Below are positions 43,236-52,822 of a stretch of 64,000 bases of DNA, piece by piece. Origin of the DNA: Lewinella sp. 4G2 (GTDB lineage: Bacteria; Bacteroidota; Bacteroidia; Chitinophagales; Saprospiraceae); assembly GCF_001625015.1 (NCBI RefSeq), contig NZ_LVWJ02000019.1:466281-530280 (forward strand), written 5' to 3'. Position numbers and translations under genes: made by a program. The notes beneath the pieces were generated by a model, which saw only the letters and a program-made list of their open reading frames with translations, did not search any database and was not told where the DNA came from. The first letter of the stretch is position 1; each line of letters starts with the position of its first letter.

Positions 43236-43715
43236 ATGAACAACCAGAATAACGACAGCTCTAAAGGATGGGCACTTGGATTCGGCCTGCTCGCCGGTAT
43301 CGCGGTAGGTTACTACCTCAACTCTAACGAAGGACGCGCCGCCCGCCGCAAAGCTCAGGTTCGTTTCGACGAATACGGCAACCAAATCTCCGAGTACAGC
43401 ACCCAAGTATCCACCCGCGCCAGCGAACTCGCCGCAGAAGCAAAGAACAAAGGCCAGGAATACGTAAACACCGCCAAAGTAAAGGGCCAGGAGTACGTAG
43501 AGACCGCCAAAACGCAACTCGCTTCCGGTAAGGAATGGGCTACGGAAACAGCCGGCACCGTAAAATCTACCGTAACGACCCAGGTGAACAGCCTTAAGTC
43601 TGGCGCCACTGAATCCGCCAACTCCGTTGCTGACAGCTTCAAGAGGGGTATGGACAAAGCAAAGAACAATATTGACGGCAAGGCCGACAAAATTGAAGAG
43701 ATCGTAAAGGCCTAA
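43236..43715 (+). CDS. YtxH-type membrane-anchored stress protein
   Basis: 159 residues from ATG 43236 (MNNQNND). A single N-terminal helix GWALGFGLLAGIAVGYYL is followed by NSNEGRAARRK, the YtxH hallmark. The long amphipathic region has LEA-like 11-mer periodicity: AAEAKNKGQEYVNTAKVKG then QEYVETAKTQLASG. Such proteins accompany envelope or desiccation stress. It precedes the holin-III-type gene, but a hairpin terminator at 43739 intervenes, so the two may be only partly co-transcribed. Confidence 0.85.
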   Translation: MNNQNNDSSKGWALGFGLLAGIAVGYYLNSNEGRAARRKAQVRFDEYGNQISEYSTQVSTRASELAAEAKNKGQEYVNTAKVKGQEYVETAKTQLASGKEWATETAGTVKSTVTTQVNSLKSGATESANSVADSFKRGMDKAKNNIDGKADKIEEIVKA

Positions 43716-43738
43716 TTCGGCCCCACATCGCAAGTAAG

Positions 43739-43776
43739 GAAATAGCCGTGGTGCAGTTGCACGACGGCTATTTCTG
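43739..43776 (+). terminator. Hairpin terminator after the YtxH gene
   Basis: AAATAGCCGT / ACGGCTATTT with an inner GTGC/GCAC stem, followed by CTGTTTCTATT. Confidence 0.75.
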
Positions 43777-43892
43777 TTTCTATTCCACGCTGAGCACCCG
43801 TGTTCATATTTTTTTCGTGCTGCTGCGCACAGATGCCAACCCGGGCCGTTAGATCAATAGCCATTACTGAACCAGCAAACACTCCTTTTGAT

Positions 43893-44300
43893 ATGTTGAG
43901 ACCAAGACAAGCACCCCTTGCGGAGCAAGTAGGCGAGACCGTGGGCTACGTTGCCGAGATATTTGACCGGAAGGTGGAGAGCATTAAGATCAGTGTAGCG
44001 GAAACCTCCGCCTCTACAATTTCCGGCGTCATCATGGGTTTAGTCCTCGCAACGTTGGGATTGATCCTATTCATCTTTTCGCTCGCCACGCTGGGGTTCT
44101 GGATTGCGGGCATGGAAGAAGCCGTTAAAGGTTTTGGTATTGTCTGCCTAATCCTCCTGGGTCTGCTGATTTTGATCTTCCTGCTTCGAAATGTCCTGAT
44201 CGTAAATCCAGCCGTGCGGAAGATCATTGCCATCTTTTTCCCCGAAGACCCAGAGGCTGAGAAAAAGCCAACCGTGACCAAGCAAATTGAAACGACATGA
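43893..44300 (+). CDS. Phage holin superfamily III (DUF1469)-type membrane protein
   Basis: 135 residues from ATG 43893 (MLRPRQAP); longer starts add a non-conserved extension. An N-terminal amphipathic helix (EQVGETVGYVAEIFDRKVES) is followed by two membrane helices, ISGVIMGLVLATLGLILFIF and GFGIVCLILLGLLILIFLL. This is the layout of the Bacteroidota DUF1469 proteins found beside YtxH genes. No role in lysis is implied. It overlaps the next gene by 4 bp. Confidence 0.85.
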   Translation: MLRPRQAPLAEQVGETVGYVAEIFDRKVESIKISVAETSASTISGVIMGLVLATLGLILFIFSLATLGFWIAGMEEAVKGFGIVCLILLGLLILIFLLRNVLIVNPAVRKIIAIFFPEDPEAEKKPTVTKQIETT

Positions 44301-44866
44301 GTGAATCTAAGCACATCCACACCTTCCAGGAACTTGAAGAACGCAAGCGTGAATTAGAGCTGGAAGTAGAAGTATCCAAACGAGAGCTGGCCCACAGCCT
44401 CGGAACGAGTAAGGTAAATTTGAATGATTTCCTACTCAAAAAAGTAGCTCTCCCAATCGGTGGAGCTATTGCTGGCGTGTACCTGATCTCCAAACTAACG
44501 GGCGGAAAGAAAAACGAGCCTACTCACGAATACCACGAGAAGACGATCGTCCGGGAAGTTCCAGCGGGCGACGAGGTGGCCAAATACCACTACCCCGTGC
44601 CACCCCCGCGGGAAGAACGCCGGCAACAGGCTGCTTCGGGATACGCTGCTCGCCAACCGGCCTACCAACGCCCGACTCCTGAGCGTAAGCAGAAAACGGA
44701 TGGTCTGGACGTGAGCCAGAAGGACAAAAGCAACCTGGTCAATCTGGCAACTATTGCCTCCGTAGCCAAGATTGCCGTCCCCGCGGTAAAAATGATCATC
44801 AAGGCGGTGAAGGACCACCAGGATAAGCAGTTGGCCCGTAATACGGATGGCGTGCCTAACATTTAG
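44297..44866 (+). CDS. Coiled-coil membrane-associated protein, unknown (YtxH/holin operon)
   Basis: 189 residues, coupled to the holin-III gene by ATGA overlap. Residues about 9-32 (FQELEERKRELELEVEVSKR) form a coiled coil, residues 50-66 (VALPIGGAIAGVYLISK) a membrane helix. A Pro/Arg-rich middle follows and a second hydrophobic patch (LVNLATIASVAKIAVPAVKM). Likely part of the same envelope-stress module. No family recognised with confidence. Confidence 0.75.
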   Translation: MSESKHIHTFQELEERKRELELEVEVSKRELAHSLGTSKVNLNDFLLKKVALPIGGAIAGVYLISKLTGGKKNEPTHEYHEKTIVREVPAGDEVAKYHYPVPPPREERRQQAASGYAARQPAYQRPTPERKQKTDGLDVSQKDKSNLVNLATIASVAKIAVPAVKMIIKAVKDHQDKQLARNTDGVPNI

Positions 44867-44909
44867 CAGCCACCTAGCTTTATTTTGTAGCGATCAATTA
44901 TTCCGCCCT

Positions 44910-45419
44910 ATGAGCCGTGGCTTCGTCAAAGAATCGGACCAGGAAGAGCTCCCCCTCATCCCCGCCCGGGCGCCACTGCCCGCTGGTGTGACCAATTACG
45001 TGACGCCAACTGGTTTGCGGGCGCTACGGGCTGAACGGGAAGAGCTGGAAGCCGAAAAGGCTGCCCTCCCCACCACCAACGAAGACGAACACCGCCGTGC
45101 GACTACGGTAATCGATGGCAAACTGGCCTTACTGAACCAACGCATCACCGGCGCCCGCCCGGTGGATCTGCGAAAGCAACCAGAGGGAGAAGTCCGTTTT
45201 GGCGCTACGGTGCACATTACTTTTTTGAAGAATAGTGCCCAACAACAATTCCAAATTGTAGGCGTAGACGAGGCCGACGTGAAGAACAACAAATTGGCCT
45301 TCACCGCGCCGATCGTCCGGGCGCTCACTGGTTTGTACGAAGGCGAGGTAGCCGATTTCAACCTCGGCGGTGAAACCAGGCAGATCCGGGTGGATAAGAT
45401 CAGCTACGGGTTGAACTGA
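44910..45419 (+). CDS. GreA/GreB-like transcription elongation factor family protein
   Basis: 169 residues from ATG 44910. VTNYVTPTGLRALRAEREEL is the start of the N-terminal coiled coil, which is shorter than in GreA. The C-terminal FKBP-like domain shows VRFGATVHITFLKNSAQQQF, QIVGVDEADVKNNKLAFTAP and the end LYEGEVADFNLGGETRQIRV. This matches the GreB-like proteins of Bacteroidota, which bind RNA polymerase. Ile/Leu at the coiled-coil tip instead of the paired acidic residues would need an alignment to judge. The gene precedes uvrB, but about 110 bp separate them. Confidence 0.85.
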   Translation: MSRGFVKESDQEELPLIPARAPLPAGVTNYVTPTGLRALRAEREELEAEKAALPTTNEDEHRRATTVIDGKLALLNQRITGARPVDLRKQPEGEVRFGATVHITFLKNSAQQQFQIVGVDEADVKNNKLAFTAPIVRALTGLYEGEVADFNLGGETRQIRVDKISYGLN

Positions 45420-45530
45420 CTACCCGCTTATTGCTTACCCATTGTAGCATTTCCTTTCGCAAAAGTTTTTCCAAAAGCTCCTACGAAACCAACTGGTGCA
45501 GCATCTTAGCCTGACCAGCAACCCCTAACC

Positions 45531-47558
45531 ATGGCCTTCAAGATCCACTCCCCTTTCTCCCCAACCGGCGATCAGCCACAGGCCATCAAGGAATTGGTGC
45601 ACAACGTTGAACAGGGGGAGCGCGGGCAGGTCCTGCTGGGGGTAACCGGCTCGGGTAAGACCTTTACGATGGCCAACGTCATCGCGCAGTTGAACCGGCC
45701 CACGTTGGTGCTGACCCACAATAAAACCCTTACGGCACAGCTGTACGGAGAATTCACGGAGTTCTTCCCCAATAACGCGGTGGAGTACTTCGTGAGTTAC
45801 TACGATTACTACCAACCGGAGGCCTACATCTCTACGTCGGATACCTACATCGAGAAGGACCTGGCCATTAACGAGGAGGTGGATAAGCTAAGGTTGCGCG
45901 CTACCTCGAATCTCCTGACTGGCCGCCGCGACATTGTGATTGTCGCCTCCGTCTCCGTCATCTACGGTATGGGCAACCCGGAGGATTACAAGTCGGGAAT
46001 CGTACGCCTTAAGAAAGGTCAGATCAAGAGCCGCAACGGCCTGCTCTACGATCTGGTGGACAGCCTCTACGCCCGCACGGAAGTGGAATTTAAACGCGCC
46101 ACCTTCCGAGTAAGGGGGGACACGGTGGACATCAACCTTCCCTACGCAGAATTTGGCCTGCGGGTCATCTTTTTTGGAGACGAGATTGAGACCATCGAGC
46201 GCTTTGAGATCGAGACGGGAAAGCGGATTGAGGAATTGGAGTTCGCCGCCGTCTTCCCGGCCAATCTATACGTAGCGCCCAAGGAAAGACTCAACGGCAT
46301 CATCGCTCAGATTGAGGATGAGCTTTACGAGCAGGAGCGGTACTTCGAGCGGGAGGGACGCTTGCTGGAAGCCAAACGCATCCACGAACGGGTAGCCTTT
46401 GACCTGGAGATGCTCAAGGAATTGGGCTACTGTAACGGGGTGGAGAACTATTCCCGCTTCTTCGACCGCCGCAAACCGGGCACCCGCCCCTTCTGCCTGC
46501 TGGACTACTTCCCGGACGACTTCCTGATGATCATCGACGAGAGCCACGTGACCGTACCGCAAGTACGCGGGATGTTTGGGGGTGACCGGGCCCGAAAACT
46601 GTCGCTGGTGAACTTCGGCTTTCGCCTCCCCTCCGCGATGGATAACCGTCCGCTCAACTTCACGGAATTTGAATCGCTGATTAATCAGGTCATCTACGTA
46701 TCGGCTACGCCCGGCGATTACGAACTGGAGCAGACCGGTGGCGAGATCGTTGAACAACTCATCCGCCCCACCGGGCTGGTGGACCCTCCAATTGAAGTAC
46801 GCCCCAGCATCAATCAGATTGACGATTTACTCGAAGAGATTGACAACCGGGTGAAGGCTAACGAACGGGTACTCGTTACTACCCTCACGAAGCGGATGAG
46901 TGAGGAACTGACCAAATACCTGGAATCCCTAAGCGTGAAGGTCCGCTACATCCACAGTGAAGTGGACACGATGGAGCGGGTGGAAATCCTCCGCGACCTG
47001 CGGTTGGGGGAATTCGACGTGCTGGTCGGCGTCAACCTGCTACGGGAAGGTCTGGACTTACCGGAGGTATCCCTCGTCGCCATCATCGACGCAGATAAGG
47101 AGGGCTTCCTGCGCAACGAACGGTCTTTGACTCAGACTGCCGGCCGTGCGGCCCGTAACGTCAATGGTAAAGTCATCTTCTACGCCGACGTGGTGACGGA
47201 CTCGATGCAAAAGACCATCGACGAGACGAATCGCCGCCGTGCCGTGCAGCTGGCCTACAACGAGGAACACGGCATCACGCCCAAGACGCTCGCCAAGACG
47301 CGCGAACAGATCATGGAACGGAGTACGATCCTGGATATCCGGGGTAAGAAAGCGCGCGTGAGCAACGTCGAACGGGTAGAGATAAAAAGCGCTGCGGACC
47401 CGATCCTCAACACGATGTCCAAAGAGCAAATCGAACTGGCGATGAAGGAGGCGGAACGGAAGATGAAAAAGGCGGCCAAGGAATTGGACTTCATGAGTGC
47501 GGCGCAGTACCGGGATGAGGTGTTTGCGTTGAAGGCGCGGTTGAATGGGGGGAGGTAG
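45531..47558 (+). CDS. uvrB: Excinuclease ABC subunit B
   Basis: 675 residues, the usual length. UvrB verifies DNA damage after UvrA loading. Motifs: Walker A GVTGSGKTFTMANV (39-52), the beta-hairpin YYDYYQPEAYISTSDTYIEK (about 92-111), DEAD-like IDESHVTVPQ, QTAGRAARN and the C-terminal UVR domain QIELAMKEAERKMKKAAKEL. The start ATG 45531 matches the canonical MAFKIHSPFSPTGDQPQAI. Followed by a heptamer repeat block. Confidence 0.98.
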   Translation: MAFKIHSPFSPTGDQPQAIKELVHNVEQGERGQVLLGVTGSGKTFTMANVIAQLNRPTLVLTHNKTLTAQLYGEFTEFFPNNAVEYFVSYYDYYQPEAYISTSDTYIEKDLAINEEVDKLRLRATSNLLTGRRDIVIVASVSVIYGMGNPEDYKSGIVRLKKGQIKSRNGLLYDLVDSLYARTEVEFKRATFRVRGDTVDINLPYAEFGLRVIFFGDEIETIERFEIETGKRIEELEFAAVFPANLYVAPKERLNGIIAQIEDELYEQERYFEREGRLLEAKRIHERVAFDLEMLKELGYCNGVENYSRFFDRRKPGTRPFCLLDYFPDDFLMIIDESHVTVPQVRGMFGGDRARKLSLVNFGFRLPSAMDNRPLNFTEFESLINQVIYVSATPGDYELEQTGGEIVEQLIRPTGLVDPPIEVRPSINQIDDLLEEIDNRVKANERVLVTTLTKRMSEELTKYLESLSVKVRYIHSEVDTMERVEILRDLRLGEFDVLVGVNLLREGLDLPEVSLVAIIDADKEGFLRNERSLTQTAGRAARNVNGKVIFYADVVTDSMQKTIDETNRRRAVQLAYNEEHGITPKTLAKTREQIMERSTILDIRGKKARVSNVERVEIKSAADPILNTMSKEQIELAMKEAERKMKKAAKELDFMSAAQYRDEVFALKARLNGGR

Positions 47559-47606
47559 TTTTTAGTTTCTAGTGGGTAGTTTCTAGTGGGTAGTTTCTAG
47601 TCGGGT
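47558..47606. repeat. Heptamer tandem repeat block after uvrB
   Basis: A 14-bp double heptamer TAGTTTCTAGTGGG is repeated about 2.5 times (starting near 47560) and ends in TAGTCGGG, a word shared with the block at 57739. Confidence 0.75.
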
Positions 47607-47700
47607 GGTGGTTTAGCTTCGCTGCTACTTCGTGGTGGTGCTTTGGTGCTTTGGTGGAGGCGTCGTTCAACTAAATGGGGTCTAAGTTTTTTACGGGAGT

Positions 47701-48531
47701 ATGCAACAACACTTTCGCGACGCGGCTACGAAGGGGTACCTGAAGATCATGGTGGGCCAGGATGACCTGCACTATAACCCGTACGAGAATGCCGGCAAAC
47801 CCTACACCGTAGCCTGGAACCGGGGCGAGGCGCAACGGTTGGTGGTGGATGAGACGGAACACACCATCGGTAAGAACCAGATGGCGCTGCTCGTGGTGGA
47901 ACAGGACTTCACCTTTGACCGGCCGGAGGATATTACGGCTTACCAGTTTAATCGGGAGTTCTACTGTATTGTGGACCACGACAAGGAGGTGAGCTGCGTG
48001 GGCTTCATTTTTTACGGTTTGCCGAGCCCGATGATCATTGAGCTGGACGAGGCGGAGATCCGGTCATTTGATCTGTTGCATCAGGTTTTTCTGGAGGAAT
48101 TTGCGAACTACGATACCATCCAGGGAGAGATGTTGAGGATGTTGCTGAAGCGGCTCATCATTAAGGTTACCCGCATTGCTAAGGAGCAACATTTACAGGA
48201 GGAACTACCCTCGCAGGAGTATGACTTGCTGCGGGAATTCAACCTGCTCGTAGAAAAAAATTTCCGCCAGTACCATCAAGTGCAGGACTACGCAGGGCTC
48301 CTTTTCAAAAGCCCAAAAACGCTCAGTAATCTATTCAAGAAGGCCGGCGCCAAATCACCGCTGAAGATCATTCAGGAGCGGATCAGTCTGGAAGCAAAAC
48401 GGCTACTTCGTTATACGGACAAGGATGTTGCGGAGATCGGGTATGACCTGGGATTCGTGGAGTCCAGCCATTTCAGCCGGTTCTTCAAGAAGATGGAGGG
48501 GATGAGCCCGGGGGCCTTTCGGAAGGGATAG
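47701..48531 (+). CDS. AraC-family transcriptional regulator
   Basis: 276 residues. The C-terminal 100 residues are a double HTH: YAGLLFKSPKTLSNLFKKAG (helix 1) and DVAEIGYDLGFVESSHFSRF (helix 2), then FKKMEGMSPGAFRKG, the AraC signature. The N-terminal part (GEAQRLVVDETEHTIGKNQM) is cupin-like ligand binding. The target is unknown; no adjacent operon suggests one. Confidence 0.9.
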   Translation: MQQHFRDAATKGYLKIMVGQDDLHYNPYENAGKPYTVAWNRGEAQRLVVDETEHTIGKNQMALLVVEQDFTFDRPEDITAYQFNREFYCIVDHDKEVSCVGFIFYGLPSPMIIELDEAEIRSFDLLHQVFLEEFANYDTIQGEMLRMLLKRLIIKVTRIAKEQHLQEELPSQEYDLLREFNLLVEKNFRQYHQVQDYAGLLFKSPKTLSNLFKKAGAKSPLKIIQERISLEAKRLLRYTDKDVAEIGYDLGFVESSHFSRFFKKMEGMSPGAFRKG

Positions 48532-48704
48532 ATGGGGGCGATTTAGCCAGGCAATAACAATGGTGCGGTCTTGTTTAGCCTTCCAAAATATGTAGCTACA
48601 CGCTTTTACGAGATCCACACCGAATAATCCGTGTCGTTCACTGAATAATCATGACCGTTCCCTGAAAGTGTGGCCGCATATTTAGGAAGCGCGTGCATTC
48701 GGCC

Positions 48705-48712
48705 TACTTTTG
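48705..48712 (+). promoter_or_regulatory. -7 box upstream of the LytTR regulator gene
   Basis: TACTTTTG fits TAnnTTTG exactly, 92 bp before ATG 48805. A weak TTTA at the -33 position lies about 20 bp upstream. Confidence 0.45.
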
Positions 48713-48804
48713 TACCCGTTACGATTTATAGCAATGTTATCAGAAATATGGGTGCGTGGAAAACATACTGTCACAAAATTTAGCGCCAGTTCAATACAAT
48801 TTTA

Positions 48805-49617
48805 ATGCCCGGTGCGCAACTGCTTATTGTTGAAGATGACCCCATCATCGCTGCGGACCTCGGAGACCGAGCAGTGGAACTTGGTTATGAAGTACTAGCC
48901 CTGTTGCGGCACGGCGAGGCGGCGCTGAAATTTGTCCGCTCCGGTCAGGTACCCGATCTTATTTTAATGGATATTCAACTCGCCGGAGCGATGGATGGCA
49001 TTACGGCGGCCATTCAACTTTACGAAGAGTTCCCCCAACTCCCCCTGATCTTCCTTACGGCGAATACGGATACGGCTACCTTCAGCAGCGCGCGCCAGGC
49101 CAGGCCCCGGGCTTTCCTATCCAAGCCCATCCGTACAAATGACCTGGTCTATGCCATCGAGTTAGCCCTGGATGAAGGGCTACGCCCCAACGCACTGCCC
49201 CTCGCCAATGACCCGGCACCTGCGGCAGCGCCCTCTACTGATCCTGATGGGTTAGCAGACCCTTCGGCAGACGAACGGGATAGTGCTGAAGACCTAGCCT
49301 CTAAAAATATCATCTCGCTTCGAAGTGGCAACCGACTATTGCGGCTCGACTTAGGCCAAGTACGGTACGTAAAGGCCAACGACTATTACTGCCAAGCCGT
49401 AATGAAAACGGGTGATACGATGCTGACGATGACGCTAAAGGCGTTCCTCAGTTTCCTACCGCAGAACCATAGTTTCATGCGCGTCCACCGCTCCTACTTA
49501 ATCAACCTGCACCACCTGAAAGAAGTCGCGCAGCATACGGTAATTATTGCCGGTGAGGAGATTCCCGTCAGCCGCAATAAGCGGAAGGAATTACTGGAGC
49601 GACTTAAGGAATTGTAG
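48805..49617 (+). CDS. LytTR-type response regulator
   Basis: 270 residues. The REC domain (1-120) shows VEDDPIIAADL, the phospho-acceptor in LILMDIQLAGAMDG and LTANTD then LSKPIR. A flexible linker (about 130-165) contains APAAAP from the 18-bp element. The LytTR DNA-binding domain follows: IISLRSGNRLLRLDLGQVRYVKAND and the end MRVHRSYLINLHHL...PVSRNKRKELLERL. Its 3' end overlaps the convergent histidine kinase gene by 14 bp. The pair is probably a two-component system. Confidence 0.93.
   Translation: MPGAQLLIVEDDPIIAADLGDRAVELGYEVLALLRHGEAALKFVRSGQVPDLILMDIQLAGAMDGITAAIQLYEEFPQLPLIFLTANTDTATFSSARQARPRAFLSKPIRTNDLVYAIELALDEGLRPNALPLANDPAPAAAPSTDPDGLADPSADERDSAEDLASKNIISLRSGNRLLRLDLGQVRYVKANDYYCQAVMKTGDTMLTMTLKAFLSFLPQNHSFMRVHRSYLINLHHLKEVAQHTVIIAGEEIPVSRNKRKELLERLKEL
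49215..49232 (-). repeat. 18-bp dispersed element, copy 11 (inside the LytTR regulator gene)
   Basis: A perfect consensus copy, GGCACCTGCGGCAGCGCC in the sense direction, encoding Ala-Pro-Ala-Ala-Ala-Pro in the REC-LytTR linker. Confidence 0.9.
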
Positions 49618-51568
49618 CGGCAGAAAATTCGGGGATGCTGACCTGCACCCCGTAACCCACCTCCTTCACCTCTTCCAACTCGGCGTTCATTTTCGCCGCC
49701 AGCAAACTAATTAACCGGCTACCGAAGCGAGTGCCAGTGGACTCCTCACGCAGACCTACCCCATCATCGGCCACCCGCATAATGAGCGTATCGTTGGCCT
49801 CTACTTGCAGGTTGACCTCAATGGTTCCGGACCGCCCACCAGGGAAGGCGTATTTAACGGCGTTGGTCACCAATTCATTATAGATCAAACCCAGCGGAAT
49901 GGCCAAATCAACGTCCAGCCAAACGGACTCGATGTCTTGATAAAGATCGATCTGGTCGCCAGCCGTACTGGCCGAAAGGATGGCCTTGCCCAATTCTTCA
50001 AAATAGACTGCCGTGTCCACTGAGGTCACCTCATCATCCGCGTAGAGTTGCTGGTGCAGGAGCCCCATCGCATTGATCCGGTTACTCCCTTCCTTGAGCG
50101 CATTTCGTGCTCCTTGTTCCCCTTCGGTATCGCCGGTAACGGCACTCTCCTGCAGGCGGAAGAGGCTGGAAAGCATCTGTAGATTGTTCTTGACGCGGTG
50201 GTGGACTTCCTTAACCAGCGCCTCCTTATGCGTCAGTAGCTTACGGTATTCCCCGTTGCGGCGGCTCAACTTGCGCGCGAGGAAGAAAAGTGTAAGCCCG
50301 AAGGCCAGCACGACCAACAAGCCGGCTACCGTTGCAGTCAGGATTAAACGCTGGCGTGCTAACTGAGCGTCTTGATCCAGGATCCGGGCTTCCTTGCGCG
50401 CGGTCTCGAAGGTGATGGCCCGCTCCGCCCGCAGGCTGGCAATTTCGGTGGAATCGGCCAGCCGCTGATTAGTGTAAGCCCTACGGACGTACGCTAGCGC
50501 CTTATCCGTTTCTCCGCGGGCTTCCAGGTACGGCGCCAATTCCATGGCCACCTGCCCGGCCAGGGGGCTGATCCGCAACGCTTCGTAGTCTCGCACGTAG
50601 CCGAAGTAGTCATCCAACGCTTCAACGGCCTGCCTTTCGTTTAGCAGTTGGTGGTGAGCGTAGGCTTTTGGCACCGCGAAACGGCGGAGGCGGTCATCGT
50701 CAAAACCAGTGGCTTCGCGGTGGACGGCGAATGCTTCGTTCAGGATCGTGAGGGCAGCTTCCGGCTCGTCGTTCATGATCTTGGCCAGGGCGCGTTCCGT
50801 TTGGATGCGAACGTAGGTATCCGCGTCGTCGGGGTTATCCAGCAGCGCGCGTTTTGCGTAGATGGTTGCGGCTACCTCTTCCATAGCATCAAACTCCTCC
50901 AAAATCACCAGGGCCCGGACGAGCTGGTCAGCTGCCGAAAGGTAGAGGTAGGGGCTCTCCTCCCACGTCACCAGGTCGAAGGCTTTCTGGGCGTAGCGGC
51001 GGACTTCGTTGGGTTCATCCAAGCCGTCGTACAGGAAGGCCATGCGGCTGTATCCTTCTGAAAGTACCAGCGGCTCTGCCTCAGCCTCCAGCACCGGGAT
51101 GGCCGCAACCATGGGCGCTTCGGCTTCGGCGTAGCGGCCGATGGAGCAGAGGTCCGTACCTAAATCTATTTGTGCCCGGGCGGCCATGAGTGGCTCACCA
51201 CCGGCTTCGTAAAGATCTACCGCCTGCCGCTCGTAACTAATGGACGCTTCAAAATCCGCATCCGTCTGGTAGTAGATATTGTGGTAGAGCGCCCAGGCGT
51301 TTTTCACGTGGGCCTGGCCGACAATGTTATTTGCGCGCTGGGCGATACTGTCCGCCTTCACGAGAAAGGAACGTGGTACATCAGTCGCATCGGGGCCTTC
51401 GTAGCTGACCTGTAGGTAAGCTCGGATATCGTCATAATCTAATGGACTACTCTCCTGCAAGGCAGTTAGCAGTTGCTCGGGGTCTTCCCAAATATCCTGG
51501 CAGAACAGACCGTTCGATGAGAGTACCAAGAACAAGCTGATAGCAATACATGCGTAATTACGAGGCAT
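49604..51568 (-). CDS. TPR-sensor histidine kinase (HisKA_2 / HWE-like type)
   Basis: 654 residues with a signal peptide (MPRNYACIAISLFLVLSSNG). A long periplasmic TPR-like helical sensor (about 40-390) is followed by a membrane helix (LILTATVAGLLVVLAFGLTL, about 400-425). The HisKA_2 dimerisation box is ALVKEVHHRVKNNLQMLSSL, with His as the phospho-acceptor. The ATPase domain has NELVTNAVKYAFP and ADDGVGL. It would pass phosphate to the convergent LytTR regulator. The signal sensed is unknown. Confidence 0.92.
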   Translation of the reverse strand: MPRNYACIAISLFLVLSSNGLFCQDIWEDPEQLLTALQESSPLDYDDIRAYLQVSYEGPDATDVPRSFLVKADSIAQRANNIVGQAHVKNAWALYHNIYYQTDADFEASISYERQAVDLYEAGGEPLMAARAQIDLGTDLCSIGRYAEAEAPMVAAIPVLEAEAEPLVLSEGYSRMAFLYDGLDEPNEVRRYAQKAFDLVTWEESPYLYLSAADQLVRALVILEEFDAMEEVAATIYAKRALLDNPDDADTYVRIQTERALAKIMNDEPEAALTILNEAFAVHREATGFDDDRLRRFAVPKAYAHHQLLNERQAVEALDDYFGYVRDYEALRISPLAGQVAMELAPYLEARGETDKALAYVRRAYTNQRLADSTEIASLRAERAITFETARKEARILDQDAQLARQRLILTATVAGLLVVLAFGLTLFFLARKLSRRNGEYRKLLTHKEALVKEVHHRVKNNLQMLSSLFRLQESAVTGDTEGEQGARNALKEGSNRINAMGLLHQQLYADDEVTSVDTAVYFEELGKAILSASTAGDQIDLYQDIESVWLDVDLAIPLGLIYNELVTNAVKYAFPGGRSGTIEVNLQVEANDTLIMRVADDGVGLREESTGTRFGSRLISLLAAKMNAELEEVKEVGYGVQVSIPEFSAATIP

Positions 51569-51615
51569 TCAGCAAGGTAAGCCTTACTATTATTTTGTCC
51601 ATAGTTCGCGGTCCC

Positions 51616-52626
51616 CTAACCTTTGGAGATGGCCACCAAAACGAAGCCCGCAATCGTAATGATTGTTCCGGCAATGCCGAAACGGATTGTCCAACGCCAA
51701 GTCTTGGCGAAGCGCGCGATGATACCTCCCGTCACTACCAAACCGATACCAATTACGGGAATGATCCTCAAATAGTGCTTGAGCGACAGCCCATCCTGGC
51801 TGCCCATTGCCCCTTTTAAGTAACCACCTACGTATAGTGTCTGACCCACAAATGCGATGATCCCTAAAAAGATTAGCGCTTGTATACCTATCGCTAAGAG
51901 TACATCGGATGGTTTATCGATCCAGACCCGCACAATGGCGTATAGGAGATAAGCCATTTGAAGAAACCCGATGGCCTGATACGCTTTCGCTATCGCAAAC
52001 GGATCGGATAGGATTAAGAAAAAGGGAATTAAAAAGACGGAAAATAACGTCGCGTGCGCACTAGTATAGGCGGTTGCCACTATCGTCTCCGTATAGTTAT
52101 AATCCTTCCTGGGGAATACGAAATAATATAAAAGCGCATTTAGTGGAATAAACAATAAACTGAAATAACTACTGTACTGGATAAACCACTTCGTCATTTT
52201 CTTTAAAAAGGAAGTGTATGCATCCGTGTACCACCGGGCAAATTCTTCCGCTTGGGCATTATTATCTTCCGCCTGGGCTAAAAGGGCATCCAGCATTTGT
52301 TGACGGCCAGCTTCGTATTCCTGCTCGTAAAAAGGCATTAAAAAATCATGGAGAGGCTCTCCGAAACGCAGTTGCACGACGAAGTAGGACGCCGCCACCA
52401 CCGAAAGCGCAAACAGAAAATAGCGCGTCGGCCGAATAAACCGGGCCCGGTCCTTAAACAAATAGGTATCGACGACCTCATTCGGGTAGGTCGTCAATTT
52501 CACTACCGTACCCAGCATGCCTCGGTCCGCATTCGCGAGATCGGCAAAAAAGGTTTTTATTAGTGCGCCGAAGGATAGCCGTTCGGGCGGTTCGTTGTTG
52601 GGGGTAGCCATAGGGTTGGCGTTCAA
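51616..52626 (-). CDS. DUF3667-type multi-pass membrane protein
   Basis: 336 residues; ATG at 52611 (MATPNNEPP) is an alternative start. LVKLTTYPNEVVDTYLFKDRARFIRPTRYF-like logic (GTVVKLTTYPNEVVDTYL then RFIRPTRYFLFALSVV) is the DUF3667 hallmark, but the N-terminal zinc ribbon of many members is absent. Five or six hydrophobic helices follow, for example LFIPLNALLYYFVFP, FLIPFFLILSDPF and ALIFLGIIAFVGQ. Function unknown. It is upstream of the kinase gene on the same strand (47 bp), so co-transcription is possible. Confidence 0.8.
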   Translation of the reverse strand: MNANPMATPNNEPPERLSFGALIKTFFADLANADRGMLGTVVKLTTYPNEVVDTYLFKDRARFIRPTRYFLFALSVVAASYFVVQLRFGEPLHDFLMPFYEQEYEAGRQQMLDALLAQAEDNNAQAEEFARWYTDAYTSFLKKMTKWFIQYSSYFSLLFIPLNALLYYFVFPRKDYNYTETIVATAYTSAHATLFSVFLIPFFLILSDPFAIAKAYQAIGFLQMAYLLYAIVRVWIDKPSDVLLAIGIQALIFLGIIAFVGQTLYVGGYLKGAMGSQDGLSLKHYLRIIPVIGIGLVVTGGIIARFAKTWRWTIRFGIAGTIITIAGFVLVAISKG

Positions 52627-52724
52627 TTTTAGCGGAAAGCGAACTCCAATTTAGTCTTTAGAAGTGGTTTATCGTTATTTCGCCCTACATCCGAGCCCGC
52701 ATCCAATTCCTAAGGGAGTACCGT

Positions 52725-52742
52725 GGCGCTGCCGCAGGTGCT
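52725..52742 (+). repeat. 18-bp dispersed element, copy 12 (divergent intergenic)
   Basis: GGCGCTGCCGCAGGTGCT, between the divergent DUF3667 and sigma/anti-sigma-like genes; one mismatch at the last base. Confidence 0.85.
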
Positions 52743-52822
52743 AAAAAATTGGATGAGCACGAATTGGTAGAATTAAAACTTCGGATCGCACCTCCAACGG
52801 GGATAACCGTTTACTCACGCGT

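Noticed and set aside
43412..43425. Partial match to the 18-bp element (CACCCGCGCCAGCG) inside the YtxH gene
   Set aside because: Only 14 bases match and both half-site ends are missing; the codons fit the LEA-like repeat, so chance is likely.
43893..44300. Lysis holin / phage remnant
   Set aside because: The DUF1469 'phage holin superfamily III' name is misleading here; the neighbours (YtxH, coiled-coil membrane protein) indicate a housekeeping envelope-stress operon.
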